Assembly (NCBI RefSeq): GCF_009299835.1
Contig: NZ_VKCZ01000012.1
Location: 1-64,000 of the forward strand
Source: Microlunatus speluncae
GTDB lineage: Bacteria > Actinomycetota > Actinomycetes > Propionibacteriales > Propionibacteriaceae
DNA: 64,000 bases
Reading direction: 5' to 3'
Part shown: piece after piece, positions 51,832 through 59,460 of the stretch
How the letters are laid out: each line of letters starts with the position of its first letter
How positions within the stretch are numbered: position 1 is the first letter of the stretch
The notes under the pieces: generated by a model
Seen by the model: the letters and a program-made list of their open reading frames with translations, nothing else
Database searches by the model: none
Told to the model about the DNA's origin: nothing
Made by a program: the position numbers and the translations under genes

Positions 51832-53058
51832 TCAGCTCCTCCAGGTGACGGGCAGTTCGGTGACGCCGTAGAAGTTCTGATCGGTGCGCAGCGGCACCTG
51901 GCTCGCCGGGACGGCCAGCCGCAGGTCGGGGAAGCGGCGGATCAGCCGCTCGAAGGCGATCCGCATCTCGATCCGCGCCAGCTGCTGGCCGAGGCACTGG
52001 TGCACGCCGTGGCCGAAGGTCAGGTGCCCGCGGGTCTCGTTGGTGACGTCGAAGATGTCCGGGTCGGCGAAGTGTTCCTCGTCCCGGTTGGCGGTCTGTA
52101 CCGAGACGGTGAGGTATTCGCCGGCCTTGATCAACTCGCCATCCAGCTCGATGTCCTCCCGCGCCTGGCGGATGATCCCGGTGTGGATGACGCCGACGTA
52201 GCGCAGCAGCTCCTCCACCCCGCCGGCCATCAGCTCCGGCCGGCCCCGCAGCAGCTCCCACTGGTCGCGGTTCTCCAACAGGGCCATCGCGCCCAGGCCG
52301 ATCATCTTGGCGGTGGTTTCGTGCCCGGCGATCAACAGCAGCGCGCCGAGACCGATCATCTCCTCGGCGGAAAGATCATCATCGGCGGCCAGGTCGGACA
52401 GCAGATCATCGGTCGGCTCGGCCTTCTTGGCGGCGACGAGCTCGCCGAGATAGCCGAAGATGCGCTGCTGCGCGAGCCCCTTCTCCTCCATCGTCGCGGT
52501 CATCGTCAACAGGGTCGAGGAATCGGCCAGGAAATGATCACGATCGGCGTACGGGACGCCGAGCAGTTCGCAGATGACCAGCGACGGCACCGGCAGCGCG
52601 AACTCGGCAGCCAGATCGACGGGAGCACCCGCGGATTCGAGCAGGTCGAGCCGGGCGTCGACGATGTCGGCGATCAGCGGCTCCATCCGCTTCATCCGGC
52701 GGACGGTGAAGACGCCGGTGAGCTTGCGCCGCAGCCGGGTGTGCTCCGCGCCGTCCATCTCGATGAACATCCCCGGCGTCACCGGCAGGTCGCCCTCGAA
52801 GCCGGCGAACTCCTCCAGCCCGGGCATCGGCACTGGGACCTTGACCGGAGCGGTGAACCGGGATTTGAAGCGCGGGTCGGCCAGCACCAGGCGGCCGAGC
52901 CGATGGCTGGTGACGAGCCACCCGAGCGCACCGTCCGGGTAGTACCGCAGCCGCCGCAACGGTGCTTCGCGATGCAGCGCCATCACGGCGGCGGGCGGGT
53001 CGAACGGACGTTCGCGGTCGAGCGGGATGCCGTACGGAACGGTGTCGGCGGTCGTCAT
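51832..53058 (-). CDS. Cytochrome P450
   Basis: 408 residues, soluble bacterial class I type. Oxygen-activating I-helix motif AGHETT, ExxR in EELLRYVG, and the haem ligand in FGHGVHQCLGQQLAR (Cys). The ferredoxin immediately downstream is the presumed redox partner. Substrate unknown; the sequence is of the CYP107/105-like broad group by eye only. A Shine-Dalgarno GAGGAGAT lies 5 nt before the ATG, and palindromic AT-rich sites lie upstream. Confidence 0.92.
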   Translation of the reverse strand: MTTADTVPYGIPLDRERPFDPPAAVMALHREAPLRRLRYYPDGALGWLVTSHRLGRLVLADPRFKSRFTAPVKVPVPMPGLEEFAGFEGDLPVTPGMFIEMDGAEHTRLRRKLTGVFTVRRMKRMEPLIADIVDARLDLLESAGAPVDLAAEFALPVPSLVICELLGVPYADRDHFLADSSTLLTMTATMEEKGLAQQRIFGYLGELVAAKKAEPTDDLLSDLAADDDLSAEEMIGLGALLLIAGHETTAKMIGLGAMALLENRDQWELLRGRPELMAGGVEELLRYVGVIHTGIIRQAREDIELDGELIKAGEYLTVSVQTANRDEEHFADPDIFDVTNETRGHLTFGHGVHQCLGQQLARIEMRIAFERLIRRFPDLRLAVPASQVPLRTDQNFYGVTELPVTWRS

Positions 53059-53101
53059 CGGGATCTCCTCGGTGGCCGGCGGCGCGAGCGGGCTCGCACT
53101 C

Positions 53102-53129
53102 GTATACGTAGAAATCTAGTATACGTATA
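53102..53129. promoter_or_regulatory. Operator-like TATACGTA sites upstream of P450
   Basis: GTATACGTA occurs at 53102-53110 and 53119-53127, 17 bp apart. TATACGTA (53103-53110) and TACGTATA (53122-53129) also form an inverted pair, and TATACGTATA is a perfect palindrome. The AT-rich block stands out from its surroundings and may hold the P450 promoter and a TetR-type operator. No regulator gene is adjacent. Confidence 0.55.
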
Positions 53130-53174
53130 TGGGTGCGTGCAAACATATCCACCGATCGGATTCCCTGCGGTTGA

Positions 53175-53717
53175 TCACCGAGGTGGCACGGTCCCCGGAT
53201 ATTGGTACGGATTCGCCGGCAGCGGGCCGACCGGTCGCGGCCTGGTGCTGCTGGCCAGCGCCACGCCGAGGGTGATCACCGACAGGGTGCAGGCGATCGC
53301 TCGCAGGTTGTTCGCCGTGGACCAGGCGCCGGCGAAGCTGGTCCACTCGGCCAGGCCCTCGGGTGAGTAGGGATCGAGGGTGGCGAGTTGATCATTGAGC
53401 GGCACATTGATGCTCATGGTGATCATGCCGGCGACGAAGTAGAGCAGGGATCCGGCCAACAGCCACCACCGACCCGGGTGGCGCTGGACGAAGCCGAGCA
53501 GGATCAGCGGCAGGCAAGCCAGGCCGGTGACGGTGAAGATCATCAGGAACAGCGGGTTGTAGATCGCGACGTTCATCAGGTTCATCGCCGCGGCGCCCTG
53601 GCCGGCGGGCAGCTGTTCCAGGCTGGGCATCACCGAGTTGCCGTAGCCGAAGAAGAGCCCGGCCATCAGCGCGATCCCGGTCAGGGTGATCAGGGTGAGG
53701 ATCTTGGTGGCGGTCAT
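53175..53717 (-). CDS. DUF1772-family membrane protein
   Basis: 180 residues with four hydrophobic helices (about 6-24, 55-73, 85-105, 138-155). The start MTATKILTLITLTGIALMAG and a helix with NVPLNDQL are typical of DUF1772, small membrane proteins of unknown role. It overlaps the NmrA-like gene by 4 nt and so is in an operon with it. The longer frame to 54083 is not used. Confidence 0.82.
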   Translation of the reverse strand: MTATKILTLITLTGIALMAGLFFGYGNSVMPSLEQLPAGQGAAAMNLMNVAIYNPLFLMIFTVTGLACLPLILLGFVQRHPGRWWLLAGSLLYFVAGMITMSINVPLNDQLATLDPYSPEGLAEWTSFAGAWSTANNLRAIACTLSVITLGVALASSTRPRPVGPLPANPYQYPGTVPPR

Positions 53718-54559
53718 GCCGACCACACCCCGGCGCGGGCGGTGCGGCGAGCCCAGTCGGTGAAGTCGCGCGGGGCTCGTCCGAGCACCTGTTGGACGCC
53801 GTCGGAGACGTACTCCGAGCGGTGCAGCCGGATCACCGCGAGCAGGTCGCGCAGGGCCTCGGCCTCCTCTCGGGAGGCACCCAGCCGGATCAGCTCGGCG
53901 ACATGATCTTCGGGTTCGAGGGCCGTGTAGCGGACCGGTCGCCCGGTCGCGGCGGCCAGTTCGGCCACCACCTCGGTCAGGGTCAGCGGGCGCGGACCGG
54001 ACAGTGAATAGATCTGGCCGGTGTGCCGGGGGTCCAGCAGTGCGTTGATCATCACCTCGGCGACATCCTCGGTGTCGATCCACGGCTCGGCGCCGTCGCC
54101 GGTCGACCAGCGGAGCTCGCCGGCCACGATCTGATCATGCAGCAGCAGGTCCTCGCTGAAGTTCTGCATGAACCAGGACGGCCGGACGATGGTCCAGTCG
54201 ACGCCGCTGTCCTGGACCGCCTGCTCCAGCGCGAGCTGGCCGTAGTAGACCTCGAACTCGCGGCCCGGGCCGCCGACTCCGCGGCCGGAGAGCAGGACGA
54301 CCCGGCGCAGCCCGCCGGCCGCGGCCTGCTTGATGAACTGGCCGGCCCGCTCCAGTCCCGCCGGGTCGTACGGCGGAGCCAGGTATGCCGTGTCGAGGCC
54401 GGTGGCGGCGGCCCAGGTGTTGTCGTCGTACCAATCGAATCGTTGCTCGCTCGACCGCGAGGCCAGCCGGACCGGCACGCCGTGGTCCCGCAGCCGGTCG
54501 GCGACGTGCCGTCCGGTCTTGCCCAGACCGCCGAGAAGGAGGATCGGTGTCGTTGTCAT
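53714..54559 (-). CDS. NmrA-like NAD(P)-binding reductase
   Basis: 281 residues. The N-terminal Rossmann motif is ILLLGGLGKTGRHVADRLRD, characteristic of NmrA/ergot-alkaloid reductase-type atypical SDRs. The block VVLLSGRGVGGPGREFEVYY, followed by DWTIVRPSWFMQNFSEDL, is typical of the subgroup. The canonical Tyr-Lys pair of SDRs is not obvious. Divergent from an AraC regulator, and probably controlled by it through the palindrome at 54585. Confidence 0.88.
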   Translation of the reverse strand: MTTTPILLLGGLGKTGRHVADRLRDHGVPVRLASRSSEQRFDWYDDNTWAAATGLDTAYLAPPYDPAGLERAGQFIKQAAAGGLRRVVLLSGRGVGGPGREFEVYYGQLALEQAVQDSGVDWTIVRPSWFMQNFSEDLLLHDQIVAGELRWSTGDGAEPWIDTEDVAEVMINALLDPRHTGQIYSLSGPRPLTLTEVVAELAAATGRPVRYTALEPEDHVAELIRLGASREEAEALRDLLAVIRLHRSEYVSDGVQQVLGRAPRDFTDWARRTARAGVWSA

Positions 54560-54584
54560 GGCTCAAGCTCACCGCGAAATGGTG

Positions 54585-54631
54585 AGACAAACCATGGTTG
54601 TCTGAGGCATTTCCATGTCTGAGAGTCTCAG
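54585..54631. promoter_or_regulatory. Divergent operator, NmrA/AraC
   Basis: AGACAAACCATGGTTGTCT (54585-54603) is a 19-bp near-perfect palindrome with two mismatched pairs. CTGAGAGTCTCAG (54619-54631) is a second one, and GTCTGAG is repeated between them. The region lies between the two divergent starts and fits an AraC-type dimer site. Confidence 0.6.
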
Positions 54632-54632
54632 C

Positions 54633-54638
54633 TATGCT
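54633..54638 (+). promoter_or_regulatory. -10 element of AraC-type gene, leaderless
   Basis: TATGCT ends six bases before the ATG at 54645. This supports 54645 over the upstream ATG at 54615, which would lie inside the operator. Confidence 0.5.
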
Positions 54639-54644
54639 CGCGTC

Positions 54645-55583
54645 ATGGATGTGCTCGATGATCTGCTGGCCGGCACCAAGGCCCGCGGCGGGGTGTTCAA
54701 TCTGACGATCATGGACCCGCCGTGGGCCCTGGACATCGTCGATCGGGCGCCGCTCTCGCTCTCGACGCTGGTTCGCGGCTCGGCCTGGATCGTTCGCGCC
54801 GGCGAGCCGCCGGTCCGGATGGAGCAGGGCGACGTCGCCATCGTGCTCGGCCCGGATCCCTACGTCGTCGGCGACGATCCCCAGACCGCGCCGCAGTTGC
54901 GGATCCATCCGGGCGGGGTCTGCGAGCCGCTGCCCGGTGCGCCGGTCGACTACAGCGCCCGGCTCGGGGTGCGGACCTACGGCGGCCGGCCCGACGGCGA
55001 GGCGATGGCGGTCAGCGGCACCTACCAACTCGAGGGCGACGTCAGCCAGCGGCTGATCTCCGCGCTGCCGCCGGTGCTGGTGGTGCCGGCCGCCGAGGTC
55101 TCCGGTCATGTGATGGACCTGGTGCTGGGCGAGATCCAACGCGACGAACCGGGCCAGCAGAGCGTGCTCGACCGCTGGCTCGACCTGGCGTTGATCACCA
55201 CGCTGCGGGCCTGGTTCGCCCGGCCGGAATCGGAGGCGCCGGGGTGGTATCGGGCGCAGGCCGATCCCGTCGTCGGGCACGCCCTCCGGCTGCTGCACGA
55301 TGAGCCCGCGCATCCGTGGAATCTGGTCGAATTGGCCGCCCGCACCGACGTCTCCCGGGCCAGCCTGTCCCGCCGGTTCACCGCCCTGGTCGGCGAGGCG
55401 CCGATGGCGTACCTGACCGGTTGGCGGATCACCCTCGCGGCCGACCTGCTGCGGATGACCGACCACACCGTCGAGGCGATCGCCCGCCGCGTCGGCTACG
55501 CCAACGCCTTCGCCCTCTCGGTCGCCTTCAAACGCCTCCGCGGCCTCAGCCCAACCGCCCACCGCCGCTCCACCGCCGCCTGA
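54645..55583 (+). CDS. AraC-family transcriptional regulator (cupin sensor)
   Basis: 312 residues. The N-terminal half is a cupin-like sensor region (LSTLVRGSAWIVRAGEPPVR, MEQGDVAIVLGPDPYVVGDD). The C-terminal about 100 residues are two AraC helix-turn-helix motifs (NLVELAARTDVSRASLSRRF, AIARRVGYANAFALSVAFKR, followed by GLSPTAHR). It probably regulates the divergent NmrA-like/DUF1772 operon. The longer N-terminus from 54615 would overlap the operator and is less likely. Confidence 0.88.
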   Translation: MDVLDDLLAGTKARGGVFNLTIMDPPWALDIVDRAPLSLSTLVRGSAWIVRAGEPPVRMEQGDVAIVLGPDPYVVGDDPQTAPQLRIHPGGVCEPLPGAPVDYSARLGVRTYGGRPDGEAMAVSGTYQLEGDVSQRLISALPPVLVVPAAEVSGHVMDLVLGEIQRDEPGQQSVLDRWLDLALITTLRAWFARPESEAPGWYRAQADPVVGHALRLLHDEPAHPWNLVELAARTDVSRASLSRRFTALVGEAPMAYLTGWRITLAADLLRMTDHTVEAIARRVGYANAFALSVAFKRLRGLSPTAHRRSTAA

Positions 55584-55585
55584 AA

Positions 55586-55643
55586 CCCCGACTTGTCAGA
55601 ACTAGGGCACGCCCTGGCGTCCCCTAGTTCTGACAAGTCGGGG
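55586..55643. terminator. Long perfect hairpin terminator
   Basis: 22-bp perfect arms (55586-55607 and 55622-55643) around 14 bases, between the convergent AraC and phosphosugar mutase genes. It shares AGTTCTGACAAGTCGG with the terminator at 51558-51601. Confidence 0.85.
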
Positions 55644-55659
55644 TAGTTGGGCGGGGAGG

Positions 55660-57327
55660 TCAGAGGTTGAGGGTGGTGGTGAGGTCGAGGCCGACCTGGT
55701 CCAGGGTTCGGTCGGCGCGGGATCTGGCGGCGGCCAGGTCCTGGCTCTCGGCGGGTGGGATCCGGACCTCGAGGTAGCACTTGAGTTTCGGTTCGGTGCC
55801 GGACGGGCGGACCACGACCTTGATCGAGTCGCCGCACAGCCGGACCCCGTCGGTGGCCGGCAGCTTCTCGGTCGGTTCGGCCAGATCGAGGAAGGTGACC
55901 GGTTCGCCGGCCAGCCGACTCGGCCGGGCCGCGCGCAGCCGGGCCATCGCGTCGGTGATCAAGGACAGGTCGGAGACCCGGAAGGTCAGCGGGCGGGTCT
56001 GGTGCACGCCGTAGTGCCGGGCGATCTCGTCCAGCCGGTCGGCCATCGTCAGCCCCTCGGCCTTCAGCCCGGCCGCGATCGTCAAGATCTTGATCAAGGC
56101 CGAGATGCCGTCCTTGTCAGGCACGGCGTCGGGATCGCAGCAGTAGCCGATCGCCTCCTCGTAGCCGAAGGCCAGGCTCGTCACCCGGCCGATCCACTTG
56201 AACCCGGTCAGGGTGGCGACGAACGGCTGGCCATACGCGGCGGCCATCGCCGACAACAGCGAACTGGAGACGATCGAGCAGGCGTACGTGCCGCGCACGC
56301 CGCGGCGCAAGGCGTCGTCGCCGAGGATCGCGCCGAGCTCGTCGCCGGAGAGGGTACGCCAGCCGTCGTCATCGGGGATCGCGACGGCGCAACGGTCGGC
56401 GTCCGGGTCGTTGGCGATGATCAACTCCGCGCCGGTCTCGGTCGCATTCGCCACCGCCCGGTCGAGCGCCCCGGGCTCCTCCGGATTGGGGAACGAGACG
56501 GTCGGGAAGGCGGGATCCGGCCGCTCCTGCTCGGCGACCACCACCGCGGGCGGGAATCCCGTCCGTTGCCAGGCCTGCTGGACGATCGCGCCTCCGACGC
56601 CGTGCATTGGGGTGTAGACCCAGGACAGCTCGCGCGGCGCCGCCGGGTCGACCAACGTGCCCAACCGATCAAGGTAGGCGGTGATCAACTCCTCGCCGAG
56701 CACCGTGAAATCGGTCGACCGGGCAAGATCACCGACCGGGTGCCGGCTCATCCAGCCGATCCGTTCCGCGATCTCGGTGTCGGCCGGCGGGATGATCTGC
56801 GAACCGTCGCCCAGATAGACCTTGTAACCGTTGTCGTTCGGCGGGTTGTGCGAGGCGGTCACCACGACGCCGGCGACGCAGTCGAAATGCCGGATCCCGA
56901 ACGCCACCACGGGAGTCGGAGTCGGCTCCCGGGTGATCACCACCTCGAAGCCGGCCGCCGCGATGATCTCCGCCGAGTCGCGCGCGAACACGTCGGAGTT
57001 GTAGCGGGCGTCGTAGCCGATGATCACCCGGCCACCGGCCCGGCCCTCGTCGGTCAGGTAGGCCGCCAGCCCGGCCGCCGCGTGGCCGACCACCACCCGG
57101 TTCATCCGGTTCGGGCCGGGACCGAGCGCACCGCGCAGCCCGGCGGTGCCGAACTCCAGCCGCCCGGCGAAGGCGTCGACCAGCTCCGCCAGCGCCGCGG
57201 CGTCGCCCGCCTCCGCCTTGATGATCAAGTCGTCCAGGGCCAGCGCGGTCACCGGATCCGGATCCTGCGCGCGCCACGCGTCCAGCTGCTGCCGCAGCTC
57301 GGGATCGATCACCGGCGGCGCGGTCAC
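55660..57327 (-). CDS. pmmB: Phosphohexomutase (phosphomannomutase/phosphoglucomutase)
   Basis: 555 residues. The alpha-D-phosphohexomutase domains are all marked: RLEFGTAGLRGALGPGPNRM, active-site serine loop VVTASHNPPNDNGYKVY, metal-binding DPDADRCAV, sugar-binding GYEEAIGYCC, and phosphate-binding RPSGTEPKLKCY. It interconverts hexose 1- and 6-phosphates and, in the pairing with deoD, perhaps ribose 1- and 5-phosphates. It overlaps deoD by 4 nt. The gene pair matches M. tuberculosis Rv3307-Rv3308 (deoD-pmmB). Confidence 0.9.
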   Translation of the reverse strand: MTAPPVIDPELRQQLDAWRAQDPDPVTALALDDLIIKAEAGDAAALAELVDAFAGRLEFGTAGLRGALGPGPNRMNRVVVGHAAAGLAAYLTDEGRAGGRVIIGYDARYNSDVFARDSAEIIAAAGFEVVITREPTPTPVVAFGIRHFDCVAGVVVTASHNPPNDNGYKVYLGDGSQIIPPADTEIAERIGWMSRHPVGDLARSTDFTVLGEELITAYLDRLGTLVDPAAPRELSWVYTPMHGVGGAIVQQAWQRTGFPPAVVVAEQERPDPAFPTVSFPNPEEPGALDRAVANATETGAELIIANDPDADRCAVAIPDDDGWRTLSGDELGAILGDDALRRGVRGTYACSIVSSSLLSAMAAAYGQPFVATLTGFKWIGRVTSLAFGYEEAIGYCCDPDAVPDKDGISALIKILTIAAGLKAEGLTMADRLDEIARHYGVHQTRPLTFRVSDLSLITDAMARLRAARPSRLAGEPVTFLDLAEPTEKLPATDGVRLCGDSIKVVVRPSGTEPKLKCYLEVRIPPAESQDLAAARSRADRTLDQVGLDLTTTLNL

Positions 57328-58127
57328 AGCACGGCCGCCAGTCCGCCGAGCAGCGAGCGCAATCGCGGTTCCGCCGCGCGACCGGCCGCGATCACCTCGG
57401 CATGGTCCAGCGGGGTGGGGGAGATCCCGGCCGCGAGGTTGGTGACCAGGGAGATGCCGAGCACCTCGAGCCCGGCCTCCCGCGCCGCGATGGTCTCCAG
57501 GGTCGTCGACATGCCGACGAGATCGCCGCCGAGGATCCCGGCCATCCTGACCTCGGCCGGCGTCTCGTACTGCGGCCCGCGGAACTGGACGTAGACACCC
57601 TCGGCCAGGGTCGGGTCGACCCGCCGGGCGAGCTCCCGCAGCCGCTTCGAATAGGCCTCGGTCAGGTCGATGAACGTCGCACCCGCCAGTGGGGTGGCGC
57701 CGGTCAGGTTCAGATGATCGCGGATCAGCACCGGCGTGCCCGGCCCCCAGTCGGGGTTCAGCCCGCCGCAGCCGTTGGTCAGCACCAGGGTCGTCGCGCC
57801 GGCCGCCGCCGCGGTCCGGACCCCGTGCACGACCGCTGCCGTACCGCGTCCCTCGTAGTAGTGGGTGCGGCCGGTGAACACGGCCGCCGTCTTGCCGCCC
57901 GGCGTGCGGAACAGCCGCAGCGCCCCACCGTGCCCGGCGACCACGGGCGCGCTGAAGCCGGGCAGGTCGGCCAGCGGCAGCTCGCCGAGCGGCTCGCCGA
58001 TCTCGTCCGCCGCGGCCGACCAGCCCGACCCGAGCACCAGCGCGAGGTCGATCTTGTCGATGGTCAGGTCGCGGCGGAGCGCCTCAGCGGCGTGGACGGC
58101 CAGCTCCCGGGGATCCTCGATGGTCAC
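57324..58127 (-). CDS. deoD: Purine nucleoside phosphorylase
   Basis: 267 residues, trimeric PNP type. LALVLGSGWSAAADE (phosphate site), FTGRTHYYEGRGTAAVVHGV, TNGCGGLNPDWGPG, QFRGPQYETPAEVRM, and GMSTTLETIAAREAGLEVLG lead to VTNLAAGISPTPLDHAEV. It splits purine nucleosides to base and (deoxy)ribose 1-phosphate; the mutase in the same operon would pass the sugar on towards DeoC. GTG start with TATAGT six bases upstream, so leaderless. Confidence 0.92.
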   Translation of the reverse strand: MTIEDPRELAVHAAEALRRDLTIDKIDLALVLGSGWSAAADEIGEPLGELPLADLPGFSAPVVAGHGGALRLFRTPGGKTAAVFTGRTHYYEGRGTAAVVHGVRTAAAAGATTLVLTNGCGGLNPDWGPGTPVLIRDHLNLTGATPLAGATFIDLTEAYSKRLRELARRVDPTLAEGVYVQFRGPQYETPAEVRMAGILGGDLVGMSTTLETIAAREAGLEVLGISLVTNLAAGISPTPLDHAEVIAAGRAAEPRLRSLLGGLAAVL

Positions 58128-58133
58128 CTGCGC

Positions 58134-58139
58134 ACTATA
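58134..58139 (-). promoter_or_regulatory. -10 element of deoD, leaderless
   Basis: TATAGT on the minus strand, six bases from the GTG at 58127. Confidence 0.5.
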
Positions 58140-58172
58140 AGGGCGTCGGCCGTGCCGGTGGCCCGGTTGCGT

Positions 58173-58973
58173 CTACCGTGTGTCCCGCTGAACATCGGGG
58201 TGGATGCCGATCACGGCGGTGCCGTCGATCTCGTCGTCGGTGCTGATCATGGTCCGGAATCCGTTCCGGGCCAGGATTTCCGCGGTGTACGGCGCCTGGC
58301 GTCGACCGGTCTCGATCAAGATCCGGCCGCCCGGACGCAGCCAGCCCGGAGCGGCCGCGGCGGCCCGGCGTTGCAGGTCGAGCCCGTCCGGCCCGCCGTC
58401 CAGGGCGATCCGGGCCTCGTGCTCCCGGGCCTCCCGGGGCATCAGCGCGATCTGCTCCGTCGGCACGTACGGCAGGTTGGCCACGATCACGTCGACCCGG
58501 CCGCGCAGCCGGTCCGGCAGCGGATCGAAAAGATCACCGGCGAGCACGGTCTGCCGCGGACCGGTGAGATTGCGCCGGGCACACCGGACGGCGGCCGGGT
58601 CGAGCTCGGTGGCGTACAGCTCAAGATCATCGACGGTGGCGGCGAGCGCCGCGCCGATCGCTCCGCTGCCGCAGCAGAGATCGATCGCGACCGCCCCGGG
58701 CCCGAGGCCGACCGCGGCCTGCTCGACCAGCAGCCCACTCCGGGTCCGCGGTACGAACACGGTCGGCTCGACCGCGATCCGCAAGCCGCGGAACTCGGCC
58801 CAGCCGAGCACGTACTCCAACGGATCGCCGGAGACCCGCCGGGTGATCATCCGCTCCAGGCCGGCGGCATCGGTCGCCTCGGCCAGCAGCAGCTCGGCCT
58901 CCTCCTCGGCGAAGACACACCCGGCAGCCCGCAGCCGGTCGATGATCTTGCTGGTCCGATTCAGCAGACTCAG
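58173..58973 (-). CDS. PrmC-like protein N5-glutamine methyltransferase
   Basis: About 266 residues. The SAM-binding motif reads VAIDLCCGSGAIGAALA, and the catalytic NPPY motif is the variant NLPYVPT. The N-terminal helical domain (IIDRLRAAGCVFAEEEAELL, GDPLEYVLGWAEFRGLRI) is typical of the actinobacterial 'putative protein-(glutamine-N5) methyltransferase' group. No ATG, GTG or TTG start fits its N-terminus; a CTG at 58971-58973 overlaps the upstream stop as CTGA, in the manner of ATGA couplings. It may methylate a release factor or another GGQ-type protein. The main chromosomal prmC may lie elsewhere. Confidence 0.78.
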   Translation of the reverse strand: MSLLNRTSKIIDRLRAAGCVFAEEEAELLLAEATDAAGLERMITRRVSGDPLEYVLGWAEFRGLRIAVEPTVFVPRTRSGLLVEQAAVGLGPGAVAIDLCCGSGAIGAALAATVDDLELYATELDPAAVRCARRNLTGPRQTVLAGDLFDPLPDRLRGRVDVIVANLPYVPTEQIALMPREAREHEARIALDGGPDGLDLQRRAAAAAPGWLRPGGRILIETGRRQAPYTAEILARNGFRTMISTDDEIDGTAVIGIHPDVQRDTR

Positions 58974-59407
58974 CCGCTGCTGCAGGGGCGCAGCCGGAGC
59001 GAGGCCACATAGTCCTCCGGCGCTCCGGCCGACTCGGCGGAGTCGGCGATCAGGCCGACGGTCCGGGCGCTCGGCAGCCCGCCCTCGAAATCGTTCAGCA
59101 CATAGACCCAGGCGCGCTCGAGGTTGTCGCGGATCGTCACGCTCAGCTTCACCTTGCGGTAGAGGCCGGAGTCGGCGCTCTCCCACGTGTCCAGCGAGTC
59201 CTCGTCCGCCGGCGTCAGGTCGTAGAGGGCGACGAAGACCTGCGAGTCCGCGTCCTCGGCCAGCGTCGGCAGCGGGCCGTCCCAACCGTCACCGCCGAAC
59301 GCGATCCGCCAGCCGGACAGCCAGCCGGTGCCGCGCCGAGGCGAGTGAGGGCAGCGAACGGCCATGTGGCTCGGATCGAGATTGCTTGCGTAGGCCGCAT
59401 ACAGCAC
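58970..59407 (-). CDS. Gamma-glutamylcyclotransferase-family protein
   Basis: 145 residues. MLYAAYASNLDPSHMAVRCP is the glycine-pocket/YGSN-type start of the family (here YASNLD), followed by LSGWRIAFGGDGWDGPLPTL, a VALYDLTPADEDSLDTWES block with the acidic site, and YRKVKLSV. The matching gene in M. tuberculosis is near lpdA too. Catalytic activity is likely but its substrate is unknown. GTG start with TACCCT six bases upstream. Confidence 0.85.
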   Translation of the reverse strand: MLYAAYASNLDPSHMAVRCPHSPRRGTGWLSGWRIAFGGDGWDGPLPTLAEDADSQVFVALYDLTPADEDSLDTWESADSGLYRKVKLSVTIRDNLERAWVYVLNDFEGGLPSARTVGLIADSAESAGAPEDYVASLRLRPCSSG

Positions 59408-59413
59408 TCCCAG

Positions 59414-59419
59414 AGGGTA
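59414..59419 (-). promoter_or_regulatory. -10 element of the gamma-glutamylcyclotransferase gene, leaderless
   Basis: TACCCT on the minus strand, six bases from the GTG at 59407. It is less like the consensus than the others. Confidence 0.35.
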
Positions 59420-59460
59420 TCGGTTTGACCTCCCCGACCGTCGGAACCTCGCGTGAAAGG

